A DNA stretch of 6,724 bases from an uncultured Ruminococcus sp. (GTDB lineage: Bacteria > Bacillota > Clostridia > Oscillospirales > Ruminococcaceae). This document shows, one piece after another, positions 1 through 6,338 of this stretch. Numbering within the stretch: position 1 is the stretch's first letter; the number at the start of each line of letters is the position of its first letter. The stretch covers positions 1-6,724 of the forward strand of contig CAJTWQ010000074.1 of assembly GCA_910579835.1 (NCBI GenBank), read 5' to 3'. Under the pieces are notes generated by a model, which was not told where the DNA came from, made no database searches, and was given only the letters and a program-made list of their open reading frames with translations. The position numbers and the translations under genes are program-made.

Positions 1-1297
1 GGATTATCCACAGGGAAAGGTATCGGCGGCATCCGGCGACTATGTGGCAATACAGACGCTTCACAGTTCCAAGGGACTGGAATATCCCTTTGTTTTTATT
101 GCAGAGACATCCCGTAAATTTCGCTGTGATTCCATGAATGCCATGTTTTCCGACGACGGCAGAATCGGTTACAATCTTTATGATCACAAGCTTATACGAC
201 GGTACAGGACATTTCAGCAGATCATGCTCTGCGAGGAGGAAAGGGCAAGCGTTAGAAGCGAGGAAATGCGGCTTCTTTATGTCGGAATGACCAGGGCGAA
301 GCAGAAGCTTTTTGTTAATCTGAAATCTGGAGAGAAATCTATGAAGCGTGTAAGAGCGCATATTGACAGAATGAAAATAAGCGGAGGTGATATTTCGGAA
401 ATCGTCTGCAATGCGGATATGTTTTCCGACTGGCTTTGGTTATCGCTTTTGAGGCATGAACTTCCTGAGGAAATCACGGAAAAGTTTGGTCTGGATATTC
501 CGGAGTACTGTGTTCTGTTCCGTGAAAAATTGTTTAATGTAGTGAATGCTGAATATACATCTCCAACGGAGCGGATACAGGAGACTACATTGACAGAGGC
601 GTCTCCCGATCCGGAAATATGCCGTGAAATTATGGAAATGATTTCTACAGAATATGACAGTTTCTTGTCTAAAATGCCTGCGAAGCTGAGCGTTACTCAG
701 ATTACCAGAAAATTTAAAGAGGATGACGAAGAATTTGACTTTCGTCTTAAACGACCAAGATTTATTTCAGAAGGCTCTCGTCTTACCGGAACTGAACGCG
801 GAACGGCCGTGCATACTTTTTTCCAATACTGTAATTTTGCGAACGCTCGTAAGGATCCAAGAGAAGAGTTGGACAGGATGATAAAAATGGGCTATTTAAG
901 CCGGATTCAGGCAGAGTCGGTGAATCTGGAGAAAGTCAGTGCATTTTTTGAGAATATCATTTATCGTCGTATGAGTGCTGCTAAGAATGTCTGGAGAGAG
1001 AAAAAGTTTATGGTGGCTGTTGCTCATCTAAATATTGAAAATTCTCTTATGGAGAAGCTGAAACGGTCGGATGGAATGATCAAGGGGATTGTAGATATGA
1101 TGTTTGAAGAAAATGACGGTTTAGTGATTGTTGATTACAAATCAGACAGAGGCATTTCGACATCAGAGCTTGCAAAACGCTACAGCGTTCAGCTGAAGCT
1201 TTATAAATCAGCTGTAGAGCTGACCATGAAGAAAAAAGTAAAGGCCGCATATCTCTACTCGATCGAACTGAAAAAGGAGATTCCAATAGAATTTTAA
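1..1297 (+). CDS. addA: AddA, ATP-dependent helicase/nuclease subunit A (3' part only)
   Basis: This is the C-terminal third or so of AddA, the UvrD-like helicase plus RecB-type nuclease that works with AddB to resect double-strand breaks for recombination. The frame is open from base 2, so the gene enters from the left edge; the GTG at 44 is an internal valine, not a start. Seen in the sequence: helicase motif V (TLHSSKGLEYPFVF, bases 56-97), motif VI (LLYVGMTRAK, about 272-301), then the C-terminal nuclease domain with the conserved His in GTAVH (codon 812-814), Asp in GIVD (1094-1096), DYK (1133-1141) and QLKLY (1190-1204). All expected PD-(D/E)XK residues are present, so the nuclease half looks active. 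In this family addB normally lies just upstream, which is outside the window. The gene converges on htrA and ends before a strong hairpin. Confidence 0.95.
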   Translation, partial: DYPQGKVSAASGDYVAIQTLHSSKGLEYPFVFIAETSRKFRCDSMNAMFSDDGRIGYNLYDHKLIRRYRTFQQIMLCEEERASVRSEEMRLLYVGMTRAKQKLFVNLKSGEKSMKRVRAHIDRMKISGGDISEIVCNADMFSDWLWLSLLRHELPEEITEKFGLDIPEYCVLFREKLFNVVNAEYTSPTERIQETTLTEASPDPEICREIMEMISTEYDSFLSKMPAKLSVTQITRKFKEDDEEFDFRLKRPRFISEGSRLTGTERGTAVHTFFQYCNFANARKDPREELDRMIKMGYLSRIQAESVNLEKVSAFFENIIYRRMSAAKNVWREKKFMVAVAHLNIENSLMEKLKRSDGMIKGIVDMMFEENDGLVIVDYKSDRGISTSELAKRYSVQLKLYKSAVELTMKKKVKAAYLYSIELKKEIPIEF

Positions 1298-1315
1298 TTT
1301 ATCTTTTTTGTAAAA

Positions 1316-1359
1316 CAAGGGGCTGATGCAGCATTATCAAATACTGCATCAGCCCCTTG
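1316..1359. terminator. 16-bp perfect hairpin between convergent addA and htrA
   Basis: Arms CAAGGGGCTGATGCAG (1316-1331) and its exact complement (1344-1359) enclose a 12-base loop. The element lies between the stop codons of two converging genes, so it is best read as their shared transcription terminator. On the - strand, after htrA, the stem is followed by TTTTAC. On the + strand, after addA, it is followed by AAAAATAAG with no T-run. It therefore fits a terminator for htrA better than for addA, and the poor T-tract leaves some doubt about its efficiency in either direction. Confidence 0.7.
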
Positions 1360-1409
1360 AAAAATAAGAAAGGAGAAGATGTGTAGAATTCTTTTTGGAT
1401 AGAGTTGAA

Positions 1410-2846
1410 TCAGGACTTCTTTTCCTGCAAAGTAAGCTTTATTTTTATATCCTGCCCCTGACGGAAGACCTTTAACTCGATCTCTTCGCCTGCTTTAAAA
1501 CTGCTTATTATTTCATTAAGCTCAGCGGCAGTTGTTACGGCGTTTCCCTCGACATCAATTATTACATCGCCCTGTAAAAGACCTGCCTCTTCGGCGGCAC
1601 TGTCTGGAACAACGGAAAGAACGTATACGCCCATAGGAAGATTAAGGTATCTTGAGTAGGTTTCCGTTATATCGCTTGTAGTTATGCCCATTTGCGGCCT
1701 GCCAGTAACGTATTTATAATTGATCAGATCATCAATAATAGATTTGGCATCGGAGATTGGAATAGCGAAACCAAGTCCTTCGATACTTGCAGTGCCATAG
1801 CTGGAGGACATTTTTGCCGAATTTATACCGATGACCTGTCCGCAGCTGTTGAGGAGCGGTCCGCCTGAGTTTCCACTGTTTATGGCAGCATCAGTCTGAA
1901 TAAGCGACATACTTTTTTCGTTTACGGAAATCTGTCTGTTGAGAGCCGAAACAATACCGCTGGTGACAGATCCGAAAAGATCAAATCCTAATGGGTTGCC
2001 TATAGCGATAACGAGTTCACCCACCATAAGATCATCACTGTTTCCGATGACGGCAGGCTTTAAACCTGTTTTGTCAACCTTGAGGACAGCAATATCAGTT
2101 TCTACATCGTAGGCGATAACTTTCGCTTCCATTTCACTTTCATCGCTGAAAAGAATTGAAACATCAACAGCCTCACCGGCATGATATTCGCTGCTGTCAT
2201 ATACGCAATGTGCGTTTGTAACTATATATCCGTCCTCAGAAATAATAAATCCGGTTCCGGTTCCGGTTGCCTCACGCTGCTGAGGACCGGTGCCCCATCC
2301 AAAAAAATCATAAGATTCTTGTGTAAATTTAAAATTAGCGGAAACACCGACCACAGACGGCATAATATCATTGACAATTTCAGGGATTGGCTTTGCATCC
2401 TCGCGAGCAGCAAGTTCAATAAGACTTGGCATATCGTTGCTGTCAGAATTATTGATGGAAAGATTGTTTTTTTCTGCTTCGGATGATGCTCCGTTATTTT
2501 TTTCAGATTTATTTTTATCTGGATCAAATTCGGATATTTCATTTTTATCCTTATTGTTCATATATATTTTATAGCCCTGAACGGAGCCAACGCCTGCAAT
2601 AGCAAGGCAAAGAACAAATATAGCTGATTTAAGAAAAAGATGTCTGTGCTTTTTCTTAGGTTTGGAATTGCTTTCAGAAACGAATGCATAGGAATTGAAG
2701 TCCTGAGGAGGAGGATCCGGAAAATCAGATTCTCGGTAATAATTTTCGTAGTTTTTTCCACCTATAGCATTAGATTCAGGCATGCCATCGGCTTCATTTA
2801 TGAGCGTATCCTGATTATCGTCAGGATTTAAAAACTTATCGGTCAT
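1410..2846 (-). CDS. htrA: HtrA/DegP-like membrane-anchored serine protease with one PDZ domain
   Basis: A trypsin-like (S1C) protease of 478 residues that degrades misfolded proteins on the outer face of the membrane. Order of parts: an acidic, proline-containing cytoplasmic tail (1-62), a basic patch KPKKKHRH (62-69), one membrane helix (about 70-92), a hydrophilic linker rich in Asp, Asn, Lys and Ser (about 97-140), the protease domain (about 155-375) and one PDZ domain (about 385-475). The catalytic triad is complete: His213 in TNAHC, Asp251 in ETDIAVLKV and Ser327 in GNSGGP. The IGNPLG segment is also present. The start is supported by an AAAGGAAAG ribosome binding site (2852-2860) five bases upstream. 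The layout matches the one-pass HtrA proteins of Firmicutes. It appears to be a single-gene unit, since the gene upstream on the same strand (XRE regulator) is 253 bases away. Confidence 0.95.
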   Translation of the reverse strand: MTDKFLNPDDNQDTLINEADGMPESNAIGGKNYENYYRESDFPDPPPQDFNSYAFVSESNSKPKKKHRHLFLKSAIFVLCLAIAGVGSVQGYKIYMNNKDKNEISEFDPDKNKSEKNNGASSEAEKNNLSINNSDSNDMPSLIELAAREDAKPIPEIVNDIMPSVVGVSANFKFTQESYDFFGWGTGPQQREATGTGTGFIISEDGYIVTNAHCVYDSSEYHAGEAVDVSILFSDESEMEAKVIAYDVETDIAVLKVDKTGLKPAVIGNSDDLMVGELVIAIGNPLGFDLFGSVTSGIVSALNRQISVNEKSMSLIQTDAAINSGNSGGPLLNSCGQVIGINSAKMSSSYGTASIEGLGFAIPISDAKSIIDDLINYKYVTGRPQMGITTSDITETYSRYLNLPMGVYVLSVVPDSAAEEAGLLQGDVIIDVEGNAVTTAAELNEIISSFKAGEEIELKVFRQGQDIKIKLTLQEKKS

Positions 2847-2896
2847 AAGAACTTTCCTTTCATTAATGTAATGAGTTTTTCAGCTCTGTATCTTTT

Positions 2897-2947
2897 ATTA
2901 TAAGCTTTTATGTGATAATTCTATGATAGCCGATAGAAAAAATTCAA
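2897..2947 (-). promoter_or_regulatory. Candidate htrA promoter(s)
   Basis: Two weak options lie 50-100 bases upstream of htrA on the - strand. One is TTGAAT (2942-2947), an 18-base spacer and TAGAAT (2918-2923). The other is a consensus -10 TATAAT (2897-2902) without a recognisable -35. The DNA is very AT-rich here, so chance matches are likely. The rest of the 2847-3099 gap shows no open reading frame worth calling and no clear terminator for the XRE gene that ends at 3100. Confidence 0.35.
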
Positions 2948-2994
2948 AAAATTGCATCCGGTACTTTGAAAATTTATCAAAAAGTATAAATTAA

Positions 2995-3006
2995 CATGGA
3001 CCCATG
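2995..3006. repeat. Short dyad CATGG-AC-CCATG upstream of htrA
   Basis: A 12-base inverted repeat with 5-bp arms (2995-2999 and 3002-3006) and a 2-base centre lies in the gap between the XRE gene and htrA, about 150 bases upstream of the htrA start. It stands out from AT-rich surroundings as a local GC-containing dyad. It could be a binding site for a dimeric regulator of htrA, but one copy of this length can also occur by chance. Confidence 0.25.
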
Positions 3007-3099
3007 AACATTTTTTTAGCAAATAATTTCTATTACTGTGTCAAAATACTTTCAATTACGTTATCGTATAATGTCTATATTGACAGATTCTGAGTTTCG

Positions 3100-3417
3100 T
3101 TAATCTCTATTGTTAACTGCATTAATAAAAACTTCCAGAAGTTTTTCGGCATTCTTTTTATCCTTATCGGATAAGGTATCCATCATAGCGTTAATTACGG
3201 AGTATTCACTGCTGCTGTCTCTGCCGTAAATAATATAATCAGAAGAAACATGCAGACTATCTGCAAGTTTTATTAAAGTAGTAACAGTCATGTTTTTCTT
3301 GTTATTCTCAATATCAGAAAGAAACTGTATAGAAATATTAGCGAGTTCTGCAAGCCTTTCCTGTGTATATCCACGGATCCTTCTTAAATCCGAAATTCTG
3401 CTTCCAATCGTATTCAT
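3100..3417 (-). CDS. Small XRE-family (HTH_3) transcriptional regulator
   Basis: A 105-residue DNA-binding protein of the Cro/C1-Xre type. The helix-turn-helix domain covers about residues 7-62: SRISDLRRIRGYTQERLAEL gives helices 1-2 with the typical TQE turn, and ISIQFLSDIENNKK (28-41) is the recognition helix region. The rest (about 68-105) is a short, charged, probably helical tail (DTLSDKDKKNAEKLLEVF), likely used for dimer formation; no metal or ligand motif is visible. Translation starts at an ATG with a strong AAGGAG site 10 bases upstream (3428-3433). The gene is divergent from the LytTR regulator, and their control regions overlap, so it is likely a repressor of that gene and of itself. 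This role is inferred from layout. It could be a phage-derived regulator, but no phage genes are near. Confidence 0.9.
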   Translation of the reverse strand: MNTIGSRISDLRRIRGYTQERLAELANISIQFLSDIENNKKNMTVTTLIKLADSLHVSSDYIIYGRDSSSEYSVINAMMDTLSDKDKKNAEKLLEVFINAVNNRD

Positions 3418-3440
3418 TATTTCACATCTCCTTTAGTATA

Positions 3441-3468
3441 ATTATACCATCAACTATAGATAAATATA
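3441..3468 (-). promoter_or_regulatory. Candidate -10 elements for the XRE regulator gene
   Basis: On the - strand a perfect TATAAT lies at 3441-3446, only 23 bases before the ATG. Its transcript would begin almost at the ribosome binding site. A second candidate, TATATT (3463-3468), would give a leader of about 38 bases. Neither has a good -35 hexamer at the right distance, so this promoter may be weak. Both sit within or beside the CATC boxes described at 3448-3505. Confidence 0.4.
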
Positions 3469-3505
3469 ATCATCTAAAATAGTTGACAGAAACCATCTAA
3501 AGATG
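3448..3505. promoter_or_regulatory. Putative operator cluster shared by the XRE and LytTR promoters
   Basis: Three CATC boxes begin at 3448, 3471 and 3494, exactly 23 bases apart. The second and third share CATCTAAA. The third, CATCTAAAGATG (3494-3505), is a dyad with arms CATCT/AGATG and lies inside the spacer of the LytTR promoter, touching its -10. The second runs into that promoter's -35. The first lies next to the XRE -10. Overlaid on these is an inverted pair TCAACTAT (3450-3457) and ATAGTTGA (3479-3486). This arrangement suits co-operative binding by a small XRE repressor; binding by the LytTR protein itself is an alternative. The pattern is visible, but its function is inferred. Confidence 0.55.
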
Positions 3506-3511
3506 TATAAT
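3483..3511 (+). promoter_or_regulatory. Consensus sigma-A promoter of the LytTR regulator gene
   Basis: TTGACA (3483-3488) and TATAAT (3506-3511) are separated by exactly 17 bases, a perfect housekeeping promoter. Transcription should start near 3518, giving a leader of about 27 bases that carries the AAGGGG ribosome binding site (3533-3538). A promoter this strong in front of a regulator gene normally needs repression, which fits the dyad CATCTAAAGATG in its spacer. Confidence 0.9.
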
Positions 3512-3544
3512 AATGTAAACTAAAGATTAATTAAGGGGAATTTT

Positions 3545-4201
3545 ATGAAATTTGCAGTTTGTGATGATATGGATATATATCTGAAAAAAATTAAGGAAAA
3601 AATAAATCTGTTCTGTTCGGGAACTATCGAAATTGACGAATACTTTAGCGGTGAAGAACTTCTTGAACATTTTGAAAAAGGAAAATACGACGCTGTAATT
3701 CTGGACTATCAGATGAAGGAACTGAACGGTCTGGAAACAGCGGAAAAGGTTCACTCTATTGATGAGAATACTGTAATTGCTCTTCATACAGGTTACGGTT
3801 ATCTGGACAGTCACGGATATGACATCGGTTCGTATGTGTATATGAGTAAGAATCAGCCGGATTATGTTTATCAAAGTCAGCTTAATGATATTATGGAAGA
3901 GTGCCGCTTCAGAAACCTGGTTTTCGAATGCAGTGCGGGGAATTTTCCTGTGAAAAACATCATTCGTTTTAAGCAGAAATTCAGAACGCTTATTATGTAC
4001 ACGACAACCGGTGAATACGGTCTGGAAATCTCTATAGAAGATATTAATATCCCGAAATTTGCGAGAGTTAATAAGCGCTGCATAATTAATTCACGTTTTA
4101 TAGAGCATAATAAGGCTGACGTTTTGACGCTCAGTGACGGCAGTAAAATCACTGTAAGCAGAACTTATTTCGATAAGCTGCGTAAAGCTTTAATGTCATA
4201 A
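3545..4201 (+). CDS. Solo response regulator, REC-LytTR (AgrA/LytR type)
   Basis: A 218-residue two-domain regulator. The receiver domain (about 1-118) keeps the acidic pair Asp7-Asp8, the phosphate acceptor Asp54 in AVILDYQM, Thr82 in IALHTG and Lys102, so it should accept phosphate. Two details are unusual: the proline normally two or three residues after the acceptor is missing (DYQMKELNG), and Lys102 is followed by Asn instead of Pro. The LytTR DNA-binding domain (about 130-218) contains the typical FARVNKRCIINSRFIEH and LSDGSKITVSRTYFDKLRKAL segments. Proteins of this family bind pairs of short direct repeats and often control peptide, toxin or surface-protein genes. No histidine kinase or peptide gene is in the window. 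The gene has its own strong promoter and terminator, so it is a single-gene unit facing away from an XRE repressor. Confidence 0.93.
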   Translation: MKFAVCDDMDIYLKKIKEKINLFCSGTIEIDEYFSGEELLEHFEKGKYDAVILDYQMKELNGLETAEKVHSIDENTVIALHTGYGYLDSHGYDIGSYVYMSKNQPDYVYQSQLNDIMEECRFRNLVFECSAGNFPVKNIIRFKQKFRTLIMYTTTGEYGLEISIEDINIPKFARVNKRCIINSRFIEHNKADVLTLSDGSKITVSRTYFDKLRKALMS

Positions 4202-4234
4202 AATTTACATGAGCGTGAACAGCATATTACGACT

Positions 4235-4273
4235 ACAGCCCCTTGATTTTGCATCAAGAGGCTGTTTATTTTG
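4235..4273 (+). terminator. Rho-independent terminator of the LytTR regulator gene
   Basis: A stem of 13 positions with one C/A mismatch (arms 4235-4247 and 4253-4265) closes a 5-base loop and is followed on the + strand by TTTATTTTG. It begins 33 bases after the regulator's stop codon. On the - strand there is no T-run, so it is a poorer terminator for the converging anti-sigma gene that ends at 4301, although no other hairpin serves that gene. The arm shares AGCCCCTTGA with the addA/htrA hairpin. Confidence 0.85.
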
Positions 4274-4300
4274 CATGATAAATTAAATTTGTTGATTTAA

Positions 4301-5800
4301 TTATTCCTTTTCAGGTATATGGCAGAGATCAAGAATAGGATAGCCCTCTTGGAACTCATTTATTTCGCCGTTGTTTTCCGTAGCGATATTCAGATAAAGA
4401 TTGCCGACTTCAGTTTCCTTTATAAGGAAAGCAAGGCGTACATTTGCAGATTCTCCGGAATCGAGAATAATATGATTTTTTGATTGATCGCTGTCAGTCA
4501 TGAATGAAAAGGCAGTACCACGCTCACTGCAAATTTCCTTGTAATTTGTGTAATACTGGGGGCTTGTTATTCTGTCCGCATCGTCAAGGCAATACGGAAC
4601 ACCATTTATAAATTTCACCATCCGTGAAGCAATGCAGTAATCATCCTTTGCTTCGCTTTTATTGGTGAATGTCAGATCGAGAATGAGAACTTTTACACCG
4701 ACTTTTTCGTAATCTTTGGTGAATTTATCTCCTGCGCTGTCGTAGTCATACCACTCCGTACACATATCCGCAAGTGTTCCGTCGTCATTGAGAATGTCGG
4801 CAACAGTGGAATAATCAAAATCATATCCGATATTATCCGTTGTCAGATCGTTAAAATTATTGGTGTAAAAAGCATCGTTTACCGTAATGTCCATAACGGT
4901 AGTGTGATCTTCATATGCGTTACGTTTATGAGTTATAGTATCGCCAACCGATATAAGATTAAGTTCGTCGGGGGAGACAATCATATCTTCATCAGGAACG
5001 GTGGCAGCTTCGGTGCTGGGAACTTCATAGGTCGGCTCGGTGTAGATATTAGCATTATCTTCCTCGGCAGGCACAAGAGAAATATTCTCGATTATCTGTG
5101 CAAGCTCGTCATCGCATACACAATCGTTGACATAAAGGAAAACAGCATACTGACTGCCCTCAAAAGTTATCCATACATTGCGGTTGAAAACAGTAGGTTC
5201 TGTATGGCGGAAACCGGGCATATAAAAAATATCTACATGCCTGTCATCCAAATAGTATCTGTCAACATTGTCACATCCATTGATATTCATAGGCAGAAGC
5301 TCTTGTCCGGGAGCATATTTATACAGCATGGGAGTGATGCCCGCACCGTCAGACTCACGATGTGCCTTAAACTCATAGTTAGGAAAATCAAAGGACATAC
5401 CTTCCGGCAGCCAGCCGAATTTATATGTTTTAGGGGATTCTTCAACTATTTCCTGATTTTCCGTATCTCCGATATTTGCCAGAAGAGCAGAGCTGTCTTC
5501 GGGATTTGTCGCTTCTACGATAACAGTGGCATCATCAGTTCCGGGAACGATTTCGGGATTTATTTTGTTTTTTATAACTACTCCTGTAGGAACGGCTACA
5601 ACAGCCATTATGGCTGCAGCCACAGCGCCGACAAAAATCCGCTCTGATTTATTGTTAATTTTTTTCATAATTATACCTCTCTGCATATTATCCTTTTTCT
5701 GTCTGTACTGTTCGGAGAAGTTGTGATGCTCATTCGATGTGAAAGCCGCTTCAACGATTTTGTCAAATTCTTTTTTGTTCGGTAATTTAGATCTTTCCAT
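4301..5800 (-). CDS. One-pass membrane anti-sigma factor with large extracellular sensor region
   Basis: The probable anti-sigma partner of the ECF sigma factor encoded just upstream. Parts: a cytoplasmic head (1-50) with the HxFSxxYxxKK-like segment HHNFSEQYRQKK, common in Firmicutes anti-sigma factors; one membrane helix (about 55-76); and about 420 residues outside. The outer part starts with an acidic linker, then a DUF4367-like region (about 125-245, KFGWLPEGM to DELAQIIENISLV). After a Thr/Glu/Pro linker (245-275) comes a second beta-rich domain (about 280-495), loosely like the DUF4352/DUF5027 groups (VLILDLTFTNKSE). These family names are from memory of their style. There is no zinc-binding HxxxCxxC in the head; all eight cysteines lie outside the membrane. 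The ATG at 5800 overlaps the sigma gene's end by 14 bases and has a GAAAGGAG-type site (about 5810-5817), indicating translational coupling. The signal sensed is unknown. Confidence 0.85.
   Translation of the reverse strand: MERSKLPNKKEFDKIVEAAFTSNEHHNFSEQYRQKKDNMQRGIIMKKINNKSERIFVGAVAAAIMAVVAVPTGVVIKNKINPEIVPGTDDATVIVEATNPEDSSALLANIGDTENQEIVEESPKTYKFGWLPEGMSFDFPNYEFKAHRESDGAGITPMLYKYAPGQELLPMNINGCDNVDRYYLDDRHVDIFYMPGFRHTEPTVFNRNVWITFEGSQYAVFLYVNDCVCDDELAQIIENISLVPAEEDNANIYTEPTYEVPSTEAATVPDEDMIVSPDELNLISVGDTITHKRNAYEDHTTVMDITVNDAFYTNNFNDLTTDNIGYDFDYSTVADILNDDGTLADMCTEWYDYDSAGDKFTKDYEKVGVKVLILDLTFTNKSEAKDDYCIASRMVKFINGVPYCLDDADRITSPQYYTNYKEICSERGTAFSFMTDSDQSKNHIILDSGESANVRLAFLIKETEVGNLYLNIATENNGEINEFQEGYPILDLCHIPEKE
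5666..5680 (-). promoter_or_regulatory. Possible internal translation start in the anti-sigma gene
   Basis: Codon 45 of the anti-sigma gene is an ATG (5666-5668) preceded seven bases upstream by AGAGG (5676-5680), a credible ribosome binding site. Starting here would give MKKINNKSERIFVGAV..., a protein beginning just before the membrane helix and lacking the sigma-binding head. The full-length start at 5800 also has a good site and is preferred, because the head carries the family's HxFSxxY segment. The internal site may be a chance result of the Gln-Arg-Gly codons. Confidence 0.3.
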
Positions 5801-6323
5801 CAGATATTTCTCCTTTCATGCCAACAAGGCGTTTTCTTATTCTTTCAAACCGTTTTCTGGCGGTAGTTTCAGTAAGTGACAGAACCGAAGCTACTTCTCT
5901 CCATGATAATTCTTCACGGCATCTTAACAAAACGATATTGCGGTCGGTCTCGCTGATTTTTTTAAGCATATTATCAAGCTCTCGGCTGTTTTCAGCTTCA
6001 ATAACAATTTTCTCTACACCCGGTGATTTGTCCGGTATCTGCATGGTTTCTTCGTCTATGGGCATTTCCCTTGCAAAGAACTGCTTGCTTTTCCGATAAA
6101 GATTAATTGATGTGCTTTTTATCACTCTTACAATGTAATTTTTTGTTTTCTCGCTGACAGGCTCTCCGATCTTGTCCAGCCGGTCGATTATGCGCATAAA
6201 AGCATCAGAGACTGCGTCCTCTGCCAGCTCATTACTGTGCAGTACCGCGTAGGCTACTCTGAACATTGGCTGCTCGTAAATTTCATAGAGCTGCTTCAGC
6301 TTTTCTGTTTCTTTACTTGTCAT
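5787..6323 (-). CDS. ECF (extracytoplasmic function) RNA polymerase sigma factor
   Basis: A 178-residue group IV sigma-70 factor that directs RNA polymerase to a small set of stress or signal genes. Region 2 covers about residues 9-80: LYEIYEQPMFRVAYAVL, then AEDAVSDAFMRIIDRL, which matches the -10 recognition and core-binding helices. Region 4 covers about 115-170: SETDRNIVLLRCREELSWREVASVLSLTETTARKRFERIRKRL, with a clear helix-turn-helix that reads the -35. The two are joined by a short linker, and there is no region 1 or 3, as expected. Its ATG follows GAGG (6331-6334) by seven bases. The next gene, overlapping by 14 bases, is the anti-sigma factor, so the pair is one operon. Such operons usually activate themselves. 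Target genes cannot be named from this window. Confidence 0.95.
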   Translation of the reverse strand: MTSKETEKLKQLYEIYEQPMFRVAYAVLHSNELAEDAVSDAFMRIIDRLDKIGEPVSEKTKNYIVRVIKSTSINLYRKSKQFFAREMPIDEETMQIPDKSPGVEKIVIEAENSRELDNMLKKISETDRNIVLLRCREELSWREVASVLSLTETTARKRFERIRKRLVGMKGEISDGKI

Positions 6324-6338
6324 GTTATCACCTCATCT

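Noticed and set aside
1378..1401. Tiny + strand frame (seven codons) after AAGGAG, just past the addA/htrA hairpin
   Set aside because: Only three bases separate the AGGAG and the ATG, the peptide is seven residues long, and it lies after the hairpin with no promoter seen.
3016..3027. TTAGCAAATAAT here, also found on the - strand upstream of the sigma gene (within 6395-6410)
   Set aside because: A shared 12-base AT-rich word in two intergenic regions is suggestive, but there is no common position relative to a promoter, so chance is the simpler reading.
3039..3044. Perfect TTGACA on the - strand about 190 bases upstream of htrA
   Set aside because: The hexamer at 17 bases is TGCTAA, and the better TAAAAA is 20 bases away; too poor to call as the htrA promoter, though an upstream start cannot be excluded.
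3080..3085. Perfect TTGACA on the + strand near the 3' end of the XRE gene
   Set aside because: No -10-like hexamer lies 16-19 bases downstream, and a transcript would run antisense into the XRE gene.
3527..3874. A 115-codon open frame on the - strand, antisense to the receiver domain
   Set aside because: It overlaps the LytTR regulator gene and its promoter leader, and its Ile/Phe/Tyr-rich product looks like reverse translation of AT-rich coding DNA.
4904..5647. A 247-codon open frame on the + strand, antisense to the anti-sigma gene
   Set aside because: It lies wholly inside a well-supported gene on the other strand, has no ribosome binding site of note, and its protein shows no domain pattern; it is best explained as a shadow frame.
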